DNA of 64,000 nucleotides from Cyathus striatus (GCA_025738555.1 JAOVFP010000012.1:1488001-1552000), one strand, 5' to 3'. Positions 22,630 through 34,790 are shown, counted from the first letter of the stretch. A program made the numbers and translations. The notes: generated from the sequence alone by a model not told the origin.

Positions 22630-25600
22630 CTTACACCAAAAGCACTACCCGAGGCTCAGGAAGCTGCCTCCCGGCAACTTGGTTATAAGAATTCTGAGAT
22701 CGAGAAGTTCCTTGGACCAGGTCTCACAGATGAAGACCTTGAAAACACTTGTATGGAATCTCCCACCCAAGTTACACCTCCAGGTGAACATTTGCAGCCT
22801 GCACACAGTGTTTCTCCATCTCCCTTTGCCGACAGCCTGTCACACCCTACTACATTTAGTGGGAATTCATTCTCTCTCCCTGGCGGTTTCAATTCTGCTA
22901 TAGCACCCATTAACGACTTGACACTGACCAAGGAGCCCCAAAGACAAAACTTTAAAGAAGATGATAATTCACAAGACAGTGGTCCAGGAGACATCATGGG
23001 TTGTGTTTTAAATGCACTATCGCCTGTAGCCCCTGGGTTTTCTCCAAAGTGGGGTCATCCTTCTAAAGGCACATCTGAGCACATCAAGTGGCTTTATGAG
23101 GAGATGGAGAAACTTGTCTCTATAGCAGCTAAGGAGCTGGGGATTACTCAGCAGCAAGTCCTTTCTTATGGACCAAACACCATGTCAAGATGAACTGATA
23201 GCAATATGTGGAATGTTTACCAATACATTTTCACTTTGAACAATGAATTCAGGGCTGATGAGTGGAAATGCACAAATAATGTGAATGCTTCAGGTATGTT
23301 AAACTTAGACACTGCTTCATAGAAATGCTGCAGTGCTGATAATGCCGCCAGCTTCTAACTGCTGGCCTTCATTCAAGTCAGCCTATCCTCAATATAAAGA
23401 AATGATGGACATGCTTGTTGAGCTTACTTCACTGGATGAGAATGAGAAGTCTACTCTGCACCAGCAACGTAAACACTTTCTTGACTACAAAAGTCAGCTG
23501 CAGCAAATCATAAGTGTCCATTATTTTGTTTTTCTAAATGTATTTTACTGACCATCCATGTAGGTTGCAAAGGGTGCCTGCCTCGGCTTTGAGGGCATCC
23601 ATTGTATCATTGGGCGCAATGTTGATACAGATGGAGACCTTACATGCCTGATTAACTGTACAGCTGCTGAGGGAGTAAGTATGCTATTGCTTTGCATTTC
23701 TCATAATCTAATTATAACGGTCTAGTTCTACAAAGAAAGATTGGATCTTCAACAAAATGAGGTGCAAGGGCTGCTAAAATTGCATGTATTGTGTGCCGTC
23801 CATGATCCACATTTTGCTATCTCACATAGTAATTGATTTTTTTATAGTAACTATGTTGCAAACGACTTCCAGAAAGATTACATTTCACACCGAGCAATGA
23901 AGCCTGTATTGGAGGCTAGTCGTGAAGGTTCCGGATCTGGGACCAATCATGAAATATCAGAAACAGAGACTGCTGACAAAACCTTTGGGCATGATCCTAC
24001 TGGAAATAAGAACAAGACTGATGGCAGATGAACACCATGCATCAAAGACAAGAATAAACTCAACAAGCCAACAGCCTACATTAAGGATCATATCATGAGG
24101 ATCATGCATGAGTTCTTTATTTCAGGATTGCACTTGACAATTAGAGATGATTATTCTTTTCAGATGATGCTGGTGCCAGTATGGGTTCTACCCTAAAGTG
24201 GAAAGGTCTCAGAGACATGTTGGTCACGCATGGCTTGCATTGCCTCAACTGGCCCTATGACATAGATTTTCCAATGGAATCATTGACTGCTGATGCCAAG
24301 GCAATTAGTATCAAGGAATTGTCAAAACAAAAAGCTGTAGACTTCAGTCAGCAGATTAAAGATGGGAATGGTCTACATATCATGAAGGGAAATAGTATGT
24401 ATAGTTAATATGTTGAAAGTTGTAATGTATATTTAATATTCTACCACTCCTAGATGAGGATGAGCCAATCATACTCAGCGAGGTCAATTCTGATAACATC
24501 CATTGTCTATATGCGGCAGAACATTCCATTGTAATGAAGGCATCAGAGCTGAAGCTGCCCTTTGCCAGTCTACCTCTGGTCTCATCAACCCAAGCTCCCT
24601 CTCCAAAACATCCTGCCAGTAATCCATCATATTCTGATGCGAAGGCCAAGCATCCCACTCAGCCCGGCAGGCATCTGAGTGCCCCGAAATCGCAGGTGGT
24701 GATCTGTGAAGAGGCTTCGTCTACACCATTCATTGTGATCTCTCCTTCCATGGGTGATAATGTAACTGCTCCATCCAAGCACTCTTCAAAACCTACACCT
24801 GTCACTCAGCCTGGTGGGCATTTTAAATCTCAGACAGCAACTCAGAAGGATATTACCTCTTTTTCCATGGACAAAAACAGCACTGCTCTGTCTGAGTGCA
24901 CTGTAAAGCCTAGGGCTCTCACTCAGCCTGGCGACCATTAAAATCTCAGATGGCAACTCAGAAGGATGTTATCTCTTCTTCCACAGATGAAAACAGCACT
25001 GCTCCATCCAAGTGTGCCATAAAACCTAGGCCTCTCACTCAGCCTGGCAGCCATTTAAAATCTCAGGCAGTGACTCAGAAGGATGTTTCTACAACACCAT
25101 CTACTCCGACCTATTCCTCTGAGAATGAACAGAACACTACCCCATGTCTCAGACCCCAGATTCCATCTACACCATCTATTCCAACTTATTCTGCCAAGAG
25201 TGGATGCAACATTGCTCCTTGCTCAGACCTAAGGCCTCTCACTCAGCCATACTCTGACCATCCAGTGCACGCTTTTGAGAATGAGCACAGTGCTGCTCCA
25301 AGTCCAAAGCACTGAACCACTACTCAGGAACCTACTGAAAGGTCACCAATGGCAAAGTGCAAAAAACTACCTGACCATTCTTACCAGACCAACACTCAGC
25401 AATTGGCTCAAGAGTCTAAGACTGTATCTCTTCAGCCACTACTGGTTTGGGAGCCATCAAACCATCTGGTATCCATACCTTCTAATATCAGGGGGGAGAA
25501 TACCATAAACCACACAAACCTCTAGCTACCAGCTCCACAGTCATTGGAGCATCTCTCGGAGACATGTTTAGCACCCTCTCAGATGCTGCTTCCCAATGTT

Positions 25601-26188
25601 GGGAGTATACCTTCAGAGCCTACTCATGCCACCACATCCCCAATGCTGTCTCCCCAACATCTACCATGTGCCTCGCAAGATATGCAATTCAACAATGCAA
25701 AGGTTGATGGTGTAGCAACAGGAGTGAAGATGGAGTCCAGCTTTGGAAACATGACATTACCCTGGAATGTCCAATCTTTTGGATATGGACTGCTTCCTTA
25801 TCAAGGTAGTGGCTACCCTCCTCACTATCCACCAGTTCCTCCAACTCCAGACTCATTTTTGGGATACGGCTATGCAGGACCTATTTCAGGGTATGCACAT
25901 TCTAGCTACATGAGTCATGGGTTGGCACCAAATCCAAATCCAAATGTATATTATCTGCTGTGCTCATTGTATCCTCATGGCCCAGTGTGGCAAGGGTTCC
26001 ATCACCGGAACCAACATACAGCTGAGGGGAATAACCATCTTGGATTTCCTGGAAGTGCTGTATCTCTCAGTAGAGAAGATGCTGGGCCAATAAGGGATGC
26101 AAAGTTATTACCTCCCCCACACCATTTTGGTGAGGAGCTCAGTCAACCTCACACAGGATCTCATGTACCACACACAACAAAATACTGA
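22630..26188 (+). pseudogene. Cargo gene C: large multi-exon hypothetical protein with TGA interruptions
   Basis: The plus-strand exons include 22630-23290 (TPKALPEAQEAASRQLGYKN, LYEEMEKLVSIAAKELG, then TDSNMWNVYQYIFTLN) and 23333-23519 (YPQYKEMMDMLVELTSLDEN). Exons near 23565-23673 (VAKGACLGFEGIHCIIGRNV) and 23728-24110, and 24170-24400 (SMGSTLKWKGLRDMLVTHGL) follow. The tail is low-complexity, with about five degenerate copies of a KP-PLTQPG-HLKSQ-TQKD repeat at 24780-25090, and ends in a Tyr/Pro/Gly-rich part at 26188. In-frame TGA codons occur at 23191-23193 and near 24029, and one more break falls in the tail. The WNVYQ-type core is a hypothetical family that I recall as common in mushrooms. 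Function unknown. Confidence 0.55.
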
Positions 26189-26455
26189 GCAGTGATTGTT
26201 TGTATTTACATATATACTTTGTATGACTAACAACTTAATAAATAACCATTTTCTTGATTATAACTTGAGTTCAATGAGGGAAATTCATAGTAGTCAACAA
26301 CCAATGCTTAGGTACCAGCCTTCTTATTCTATCACTCTTCACAGATCCTTTAATATTATGATTTCAAGTTATTTGTATGTACATATTGGCATCACATGAA
26401 TTTATTTTCTGGCTACAGATAATGGAAGATGAAGGAGAAGTGTATACAAGAGTTT

Positions 26456-29400
26456 TCAAACAAGGGAAGTTTTCTCCTCAGTTATACCTGTAGTAGTATA
26501 GCCCCTTAGAACTGCACCCATAACTACCAGTACCCATACTCCACAGTCATGACTATTTGTCTGTCTAGTATCCATCTGACAATCATAAATAAGAAATGTA
26601 AGATATTAATATGAAGTACATACCAAAACTGGAGAGGCTACCCAATTTTCAATTTCAAGAGTGAGATTATAGCCATTTCTGTAAGATATATCTCTTAATT
26701 GAGATACTAGTTGCATGATATCCTATAACATTAGAATTTATCAACTGGACATTGGAATTTGCGATGTCAGAAACAAACATTGATTTCAGTAATCCAAGGC
26801 TCGTGATGAGAGAAGCTATCAAATAGAAGAAGAGTACACTGATGTGGCAAGATTGTACATAGAACCCAGTGCTGAGAGGGCTGAGTACGATGAATAGGTA
26901 ATATCCATATATCTTTGGACCAATACTGGGAGAATTTAACCTGCCACCAGATATATTCATCAGATGCATGACCACTGGCAGGCTGAAGGACAAAGGTGCT
27001 AAAAAGTGCACACTGTGATGCATCATATGAATGTGGATTGGATGTATGGCTGAAGACTTTTTGAAGAAGCACACCAATACCATTGATACAACTGTCATTT
27101 AACCATGCTGATAGGTTATTCATGATATTCAGTTCTCGTTCTTCAAAAAATGACCTGCAGTGTTGATCATGGTGAATGAGAATCCTCCTTTTATGCTCAT
27201 CCTGCAAAGGTCCAGAGGTTGAATAGATGACTGCTTGCAAATCATTAATAAACAAAAGGTCTACTTTTGCTTCAGTCTAAAACCATGATTTAGCTAGTAT
27301 ACACTATGTACATATCTAATGACACACTGGAATCTTCCAAAGAAGCTTGATGGAGCTATCATTTTGCTGTACTTCCTGTGTATCATCTTGTTCGAAATGA
27401 ATATCATCAACAATGTTGTCATGCAATATCAAATCTTCTACTAGTATATCTTTATCATATGATGGGTTGTCAGTAGCAATTGGATTTTCATCCAGATCAA
27501 GATCAGCATCTTCTTCAACAGGCTGTATAATATAGTTGCCTTCTTGAATAATGTCAGCAGGGTGTTGAGGATTATGTACCCTAATTGGCAACCACTTCAA
27601 GACAAGTGATATATCCCCAACCTCACTAGAATCAGCAAGAACCTTTTCACCATGCTTGTGAGCAATCTCAACATGACTATTATAGTGAACCTCAGTTGCT
27701 AATGTATTGGCCCAACTGGGCTTTAACTGTAAGAGATGCTTCAAACGTTGATCAAGCAAAATCTTGATTTTGAAATCTACATAAAGGATAAAATGGCCCA
27801 GATATCACGAATAGAAAAATAACTCACTTGATGGCAGAGCTGCTGCAACTTCAAGTGCAGCAAGCTCTCTACCAAACCACTGACAAAGATTGTCAGATTC
27901 TATTCCAAGCCTGCGACATTCTTCAAGGCAATGATCATTTTTCAACATTCCTCAAATCCCATCTTGCACATTAACATCATTCAGCCATTTTGGAACAGCA
28001 CCCTCTGTCCATGTTATCCAGACATCCTCTATAAGATTCAATGAGTCATGTAGCACAGAGAGCTGTGTAGGGAGTGGGTCAGGAAGGGGAATGTTCCATT
28101 CTAGTTTATGCAGCTGAGCAAGCTTCTTGCAATACTTATTGAACTTCTTTATTGCAGACATTAAGACTGGCTTGCACTTGGCAATAGCTTTGCACATGTC
28201 TTGATGGAGTTTGGTACCTATGAAGAAATATAATGTAAAACAGTAATACCACCATTGCAAAGGAATAAAGCAAACCTAAAGGCTTATCTTTTCCTCCTGT
28301 GGCTTGATCAAGTCGATCCCACTCAAAGAAACTTCCAACAGCCCTTTTACGAATGTTGATCTTGAGATCTCTGGCCATTAGCAGTGTTCGAACAAAAGTA
28401 AGGTCAACCCCATATAGCTCCGGAAAAGAATCCTGAACATTTAAAGAAGCATATAGTTCTTCCACCTTTTCCTTTAATTTCTCTTGGGTTGTTTGAAGTG
28501 TAGATAATAGATCTAGTGACGTTTTTGACTGACCCTTGGATAGCATGGATTCTGTAGTCTGAATAGCCTTGTCTACAGCGTCCAAATCACCTTGAAGGTT
28601 CAAGACTGTGTCCAGCTCTTTCTTGAGTCACGCAGGTGCATCTGGAAAAGTGAAACTTTAGAGCCATAAATTTAGAACAAATGGTAACCTACGAGCATGC
28701 AGTGAAAGCTGTGCAGTCCTCTGCAATGACCACTGTTCCTGAAGTTCCAATAAAGATATTCCACTTGCTTCAATCTTTTCTGAGCTTTGGCAAGTGTGGT
28801 TGGCAATACCCTTGTTCAGTCATCGTTTTATCCAGGCTCCAAGGTCATCCCTAAGTTCATTACCAACAGCATTCAACTGGCGATCAATTAACCATATATG
28901 CTTTCACTGCTAGCACAATAAATATGAGGTTAGACATTTGACTAGAATAGACAATTGTGGACTTACAGCAGATGTATGGGTTACAGTAATAAGACACATA
29001 AGACACCACCACAACCATTCAACCCCTTCGCCATCACTCAGTCCTAGCCCTTCTTGTATACAAGGATTGTACACTAGCTGGCATGCCCATTGGTGAACAT
29101 ATGCATGCATAGCACTCGTTCCAAATGTAAGGCAATTAGTGATATCAGATGGTAAGATAGGATACTTTGACAGCACAGGAATGAGTATGACAGTAAAACA
29201 GGCAATAAAATGTGTTACATACCAAATGTAAACTTCGATCTAATACACAGCCTACATTGTAGAGGACAGAAACAGTTGCGTTATTTGGCATTAGTCCAAA
29301 CAGGTGCTCAATGAGAGCAACTGAATACTTTTGTTGTTCCCCAGCAGTATCAATATTCGCAACAAACAAGGGAATATCATGATGGCACACAAGTGCCATT

Positions 29401-30997
29401 AATCCTGTATCATCGAAGCAATCCCTGTTGGTCTTCACATTATCTCCATTTCCAGCTGTATGAGCACTCTTGCACTCATCAACGGCTTCATCAGGCACAA
29501 CTAATCCTTTCTGTTGCTTCTGAGTTGTTTTTCTTAGCTTTTCAATGCACTTTCCAACTTCATCTACCTTAGCTTTAGGCACGAAATATGTGGGTTCATA
29601 AAATGCTAGCGGAGTATCTTTGGCCCACTTGAGATGTTGCTGGTTGAAGTTCCTGTCAATGCATACAATAATATTACTGCTGCTATTTCAATAACAATCA
29701 GATCAATAGAAAGGATAATAAGATGTAGTACCTATCCACTGAACATCCAAATACAGTAAGTGCAAAACAAACAGGGCATCTTTGCTGAAGTACATGTGCA
29801 CATTCGTTAGAGCTTTCGAACTGGTGAAATGGTAGAATGACTGAGTAAATCATTTCCATGGTAAGAACATAACTATCTCACCCTGACAGACTGGAGTGTG
29901 CTTTCAGCTTGTAAACTGTCTTGAATAGTTTCATTGATCCTGACTGCTTCAGTGGTACTTTCCATTAGATGCAGATTTATATCATTAGCATTCATATTGT
30001 CTGCTTGTATGATTGCCAACTCTAAAAGCTGTTCGACCTTAACCTGTAGCGTGGAATAACACTGCACTGCAAAGCTGATGCTACAACAAAAGGGGTCTCG
30101 CACTATCTTTCCCTTGCAGATATAAATGAAACATAAACAATAGTGCATGCAATTCGGGGTAGATAAAAGTACCTCATGATCTGTCACTATAAAACCACAT
30201 TTATGGTAAAAGTTGGACAATGCAGCTGACAATGCATTTATGGCTTCACAGGATTTCTCAAACAAAGCCTGGTAGAAATCCAGGAGCCCAATCGAGATAG
30301 CCATGCAAGGACATTTGGGAGCCATTGGGAAGAGTCCATGTAGCACTAACACCTGTAAAGTATTCTGACATTCACATGCAACAACATTAAATGTTTTGAA
30401 ATCTATAAATTGTTTTTGTTAGAAGCTATCGGCAATGATTAGTTAGTTCAACTTATGGTCGAAGAAAAGGCATTGTATCTCAGAGCTCTTTTTATTGCAA
30501 GAACCTGCTTTTGAACAACTGGATTGAATTGATGTCGCCAGACTGAGAATTTGGCCAGTTGTCAAAGAGATATATTGTAGTAAAGGATCCACCAGCTGTG
30601 GGAGTGCAACTAACCACTGTCTATAAGAACACTCTGCTTTTTTGTTACAAGAAATGTCATCATTGTCATTGTTGTCATCATCATCATTATCATCATCTGG
30701 GGGAGATATCTCATGCAGCGCTTGCATTGATTCTTCATTAAAACCATTAGCAAAAGGTAGTGGTTCATTTTCACTTTCCACTGCATCCTGAGGTTGATCC
30801 TGATATTTGATACCAAAGCTGTGTATCTCTTCCTGTTGAGATGACATCAATTGTGCTAGCTTCTCCTCTAGGCGACGCCATTTTGAAGGGGAATCATAGG
30901 AGCTGAATTGTGTGGTTGATTTTCGATGGCTAATGGGTTTCTCTGGAGAGCAGGATTTACCAAAGTGTCTCCTTCTTTTGCCATCTGTCGAAAGCAT
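26456..30997 (-). CDS. KDZ transposase with C-terminal Ulp1-like cysteine protease
   Basis: Multi-exon, minus strand. The N-terminus is basic and acidic (MLSTDGKRRRHFGKS). A cysteine-bearing region (ECAHVLQQRCPVCF) precedes CIDRNFNQQHLKW, which holds the first acidic residue of the transposase core. Next come CKSAHTAG, CFDDTGLMALVCHHDIPLF, NIDTAGEQQKYSVALIEHLF and YNVGCVLDRSL (29145-29582), HAYVHQWACQLVYNP and GLGLSDGEGVEWLW (28910-29176), and the helical tail GVDLTFVRTLLMARDLKINI (28136-28603). The last two exons encode an Ulp1 (C48) domain with WLNDSCING, QHWVLC (His), LLFDSF (Asp) and, after an intron ending at 26576, QTNSHDCGVWVL (Gln and Cys). The stop is TGA at 26456-26458. All catalytic residues are visible. 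Some exon joins near 28620-28900 were not resolved, so a hidden break is possible. Confidence 0.85.
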
Positions 30998-31050
30998 AGC
31001 TGGAGTTGACTGAAGATATGGATACAGCAGCAAAAAATGGAAGGTGAATG

Positions 31051-31877
31051 CACTGTTGGTAAAGCCCAGACAGCACAACTGAAAGTTAATGCCACAGAAA
31101 AGGAGGTGCCAAGTGCTAATTAGAAGGCACATATAAGCTATGTTGAAATTAAAATGAATGTGTGAAAGAACCACTGATGGTCTGCATGGGCCAAATCTGC
31201 AGAATAGCAGTGAAATCTGACATTATAAGGAAGCGAGATGGGGGCCTGTTGTGGATGGAAGGATACAGAAAGCACTGTCGGTAAAACCCAGACAGCACAA
31301 GTCAGACATATGCAATACAGAAAATGAGATACTGTGAGACCTGCGAGACCTGTGAGACGTCGGAATGTGAATGCACTGTTGGTAAAGGAGGTGCCAAGAT
31401 TCATAAGATGTTGGGATCTCAGTGAATGCACTGTTGGCAAAACCTAGACAGCGTATGTGTTATGATTGCAGCCAGTGCACTGTTGGTAAAGCCCAGACAG
31501 CACAACTGAAAGTCAAAGCCACAGAAAATAAGGTGCAGAGCCTGACCTGCAAGATGTCAGGAGGTGAATACACTGTCAGTAGAGCCACATAAAAGTAGGT
31601 GCTGAGACCTGCAAGATATGGGGAGGTGAACACACTGTCAGTAAAACCCAGACAGTGTACATATTACAAGTGCAGCCAGTGCACTGTTGGTAAAGCCCAA
31701 AGTCAAATGCTGAGACCCACAAAACATCAGGAAGTGAATGCACTGCCGGTAGAGCCACAGAAAAGGAGGTGCTGAGACCCACAAGACATCGGGAGGTGAA
31801 TGCACTGTCAGTAAAACCCAGACAGCATACATGTTACAAGTGCAGCCAGCACACTGTTGGTAAAACCTAGACAGCAC
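31051..31877 (-). repeat. Array of diverged 26-bp palindromes upstream of the transposase
   Basis: Full copies lie at 31051-31076, 31273-31298, 31429-31454, 31478-31503, 31633-31658, 31803-31828 and 31852-31877, with partial copies near 31371, 31571, 31682 and 31741. Here the consensus is CACTGTTGGTAAA then CCCAGACAGCAC, a variant of the palindrome at 12521. Read in the sense of the transposase gene, it has the same orientation as the other copies. A second motif (GCTGAGACC-CAAGA followed by GGGAGGTGAA) alternates with it. Confidence 0.75.
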
Positions 31878-31919
31878 ACTGCACAACAGTGAAGTTGTGA
31901 AGTTGTGATGAAGCACTGA

Positions 31920-32150
31920 CAGTGAAAGTGCACTGGGAAGTTCTGTGGCAAGACTTAGTCAGCAAGAACTTCCCACGGGCCACAACTGAAGTGCACTGGG
32001 GAAGTTCTGCAGCAAGACTTAGTCAGCAAGAACTTCTCACCTGCAACAGGAAGTTCGGCGAGAAGTTCCCACCTGCAACATGGGAAGTTCCTAGGGGGGC
32101 CTTCAGGGGTAATTAAAGCATCAAAACAAAGGGCCTTTAGGGCCCTTACT
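31920..32150. repeat. Right subterminal GGAAGTTC/GAACTTCC repeats
   Basis: Pairs of GGAAGTTC (or GAAGTTCTG) and GAACTTCC or GAACTTCTC recur to about 32095. GGGCCTTCAGGGGTAATTA and a G/C-rich GGGCCTTTAGGGCCC hairpin follow. The same ingredients occur at 6168-6500 at the other end of the giant element. Confidence 0.6.
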
Positions 32151-32214
32151 AAGCAAGAATTCCGCTGCCTGAGGTGCTACCGAGCTTGGTGTGTGCCTTG
32201 GCAGCCGGATCAGC

Positions 32215-32225
32215 TTTTCCTGATG
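32215..32225 (-). repeat. Right TIR of giant element
   Basis: TTTTCCTGATG, the exact inverse of the left end, followed by the AT target duplicate at 32226-32227. Confidence 0.85.
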
Positions 32226-32538
32226 ATGGGGATAGTATCGGCCATATAAATCCCCGTCTTTTCGTCGTGGATAGCGGGAAGGGTGTAATATCCCGTACCG
32301 TCCGGCTTTGTGGCAGTGGGAGGAATACCATGTTGCTTACAAAAAGCCTCGATGTCAGGATATTCAATCCATTCGGTCTTGTATTCGAGCCGTTTGTAGT
32401 TAAGAATGAATCTAATAGGTATGGTTAGCAATTGGTAGACGTTGTTGAATCATGGCGTAGGTTATACCTGACTTTCCAGTTGGTCGGAGACCAAGCTTGG
32501 CCTGGTACTTTGGATGGAATGTCGTAGAAAGTGATCAT
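32226..32538 (-). pseudogene. Glutathione S-transferase, 5' half
   Basis: The minus strand starts ATG at 32538. Exon 1 (32468-32538) encodes MITFYDIPSKVPGQAWSPTN, and a 56-bp intron (32412-32467) follows. Exon 2 then encodes the rest of the thioredoxin-like GST N-domain (RFILNYKRLEYKTEWIEYPD, YYTLPAIHDEKTG, MADTIP) up to the insertion at 32225. This half has no stop or frameshift. Together with 4125-4585 it would give a cytosolic GST of about 230-240 residues that conjugates glutathione to electrophiles. Beyond the insertion point the transcript would read into the transposon and stop after a few codons, so the protein is lost. Confidence 0.88.
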
Positions 32539-32610
32539 TGTTTACTATTTTATCTGACTGAACTTTGAAGTTGTTAGATGGTGGATTGGTGTGTAGCGTA
32601 GGAATTGCAG

Positions 32611-32620
32611 TATTTATATA
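32611..32620 (-). promoter_or_regulatory. TATA box of the GST gene
   Basis: TATATAAATA on the minus strand, about 73 bases before the GST ATG. Confidence 0.5.
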
Positions 32621-33550
32621 TTCCTCTACGTATAGGTAGCGTTGGCAGTTGTCATATGCAGTAGAAATAGATACTTACCAGTTACTAGAGTGATTACAAA
32701 GCGCAGTTTATTTCAGGCATCGGTTAGCTCGAACGACGTTGCGACGCGAAGTTGACTTTTGCGCCCGCAGCAATTGCTAGCTGTAGCGCGTAGTAGTTCA
32801 GATTAGTATGCATTGCGTATCGCATTACGCAGAGAAATTTGATAGAAAGTAAAACCTCTCGGAGAGAGAAAATCATCAATTGCGCTTTTGCAGAAGGGGT
32901 GGTATATATATATCGTACCATACATCGCCGACAACGATGATACATCACACTCCAGTATATTGGTGTGAAACTTCGTAAGAGCGAAAACCCATGAAGCAGT
33001 TTCAGACAGGTTTCGGAGTGCCTTGGCAGCCCACAGCTGTATTTTTAGAAGTCAACCTTCTGAGAATCTCAGTTTGTAGTTATGATTTACTACGATTTAT
33101 TCGCAGTGGGCGGTCGAACAAGGCCGCGAGGGTTAATGCTGCAAATGTCCGTGGATGATCGACACCCCGGTCTCGGTCGAAGCTGTAAATTAGGATAATT
33201 GCCAAGGTGCACCATATAGTTTAGCCAATTGGTTGAATTTTAATGTACATAGTGCAGCCGGAAAGTTATCAAAGGTGAAGCATGTAGTATGAAAGCGCAC
33301 AGCAGGCTAGAGGCAACATGGAGGTAGTAAGTCAGAAGCCAGGAAGTACTTACATAAACCAACGACGCGCAGAAGGTTTCCTCGGCAACGTTCACTGCAA
33401 GGTCGAAATCTCCGCTTACACGCGCAAGCGCTTACCAGCGCTCACAGTTGCTCACAGCTCTGACAACGATAACATGCATACATTTTTAAAGGTAACAGCA
33501 CCCACTGCCAACAGGTGCAAATGTGGCGCAAGTACTCGTCATAAAATGTA

Positions 33551-33558
33551 TATAAAGC
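33551..33558 (+). promoter_or_regulatory. TATA box of small acidic gene 1
   Basis: TATAAAGC, preceded by TGTA, 91 bases before the ATG at 33642. Confidence 0.5.
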
Positions 33559-33641
33559 ATGAAGTCTTACTTATTTTAACATCCCAAACAGCTCTCAAGT
33601 TTCAGTGTTCTAATATTCAAACCACTGTAACCACCACCACC

Positions 33642-34040
33642 ATGTCCCTCGAATCAAAACCAACCAGTAACACATTGACAACGTACGGAATTTTACAGTA
33701 TTAACTCTTGGTGCTTTGCTGATCGCACGTATGTATAGCAGCAAACAGGATACTGGAGTTAATGTAACAGGCACCCACAGCTCTGTCTCCACAATTAATT
33801 CTGGACCAAGCAATAACGCAACCAACACCAATACTACAGCAACATCTGAAGGCCCCACTGAAGAAAAGGCCAAGATTAACAATACAAATGTAGATGAAGA
33901 CAGTGACGACGACGATTTAAGTCACTAGTAAGCTTACCGTTCCACTTCTAGTCTGCGTATAGCAATCAGAGCTAATGTAACTACTTTTTACTCCCAGTCA
34001 ACCCCGAACTATGATGGCCCCACCCGTTCGCCGGAAGTAG
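33642..34040 (+). CDS. Small acidic protein 1 (90 aa), unknown function
   Basis: Three exons: 33642-33682, 33739-33927 and 33998-34040. Intron 1 runs GTACGG...TATAG and is phase 2. Intron 2 runs GTAAGC...CCCAG. The product is 90 residues, starting MSLESKPTSNTLTT. It has a Ser/Thr/Asn-rich middle (NNATNTNTTATSEGP), an acidic stretch (DEDSDDDDLSH) and a basic end, YQPRTMMAPPVRRK. Exon structure, intron phases and the YQPR...M-PP-R ending match the gene at 34861, so these are paralogs. No signal peptide or known domain is visible. The matching splice structure is the main reason to believe it is real. Confidence 0.65.
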
Positions 34041-34782
34041 TTTAATACGGACGTGGTGCTTCAACATGACATGAGGAATAATAGTAAATACATACGTATA
34101 AGGTCGTTCTAAAGTTTTTTGTAAGGCTGCGGTCACAATGTGTTGGAATTGATTCATTGATGTATATATGCTGCATGGCGTGATGTTATTTTGAACCCTC
34201 GAACTAATCGCTGTATGTAGTCGATTTTTGGAGTAAATTGGAACCTTCTACGTCTTATTGATCTTAAGGCTCAGAATAGACGGAGGATCCACAAGAGTGG
34301 AGTGCTTAACAATAAGAAAATGAAAACGGAATAGTTACACGAGGTTGAACAACATTTGAAGTGCAGTAGCACTGAGGTTATATAGTCAGGCTGTTTGTTT
34401 GCAATGAATAGGCTACACTGTACTATGAAGGAGGATGTATACTATACTTGTAGTATTTAGATGATACCATCTAAAACATTCAACAGCATCCCTTCATATC
34501 ATCACCTCATGTACAAGCGCCCGGCGCTTATTTCATACATTCACAATATGTATATCGTAGGTTTTACATTATCTTTCATTGAGTATGCTACGTAATATTG
34601 ATGAAAATTGTTTCCAAATGAATCATTCGTATTCTACAAATTCATAAAGTTTTAAAAGGGAGTGTTAGAAGAGATACGAAGGTTGCATTGTATAAGGATC
34701 TCTCGAACCCTTATATCAGCCGCTCATTCTACTTGAACAGCAGTACGGAACATGGCGTAGGCTATACTTGGAAGTCATAAGG

Positions 34783-34790
34783 TATAAATA
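34783..34790 (+). promoter_or_regulatory. TATA box of small acidic gene 2
   Basis: TATAAATA, 78 bases before the ATG at 34861, a spacing similar to that in gene 1. Confidence 0.5.

Larger units (their letters stand above)
4586..32225. mobile_element. Giant TIR transposon with KDZ-Ulp1 transposase (27.64 kb)
   Basis: The ends are perfect 11-bp inverted repeats, CATCAGGAAAA at 4586-4596 and TTTTCCTGATG at 32215-32225. They are flanked by AT at 4584-4585 and 32226-32227. The insertion splits a GST gene, whose frame is restored by precise removal plus one AT. Inside are a KDZ transposase, three multi-exon genes of unknown function, a Rab GDI fragment, 26-bp palindromes and GAACTTCC repeats near both ends. 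A nested Ty3/Gypsy element accounts for 6.67 kb, so the unit was about 21 kb before that. KDZ elements in mushrooms are known to be large and to carry cargo. That the KDZ protein acts on these particular ends is inference from location and from the related short element at 1676-3279. Confidence 0.82.
32539..33641. other. Divergent intergenic region
   Basis: Lies between the GST start (minus) and the first small acidic-protein gene (plus). Apart from the TATA elements listed separately, I see no gene. Confidence 0.5.

Noticed and set aside
31051..31877. CRISPR-like array
   Set aside because: Repeats are degenerate palindromes with irregular spacing in a eukaryotic sequence, with no Cas genes.
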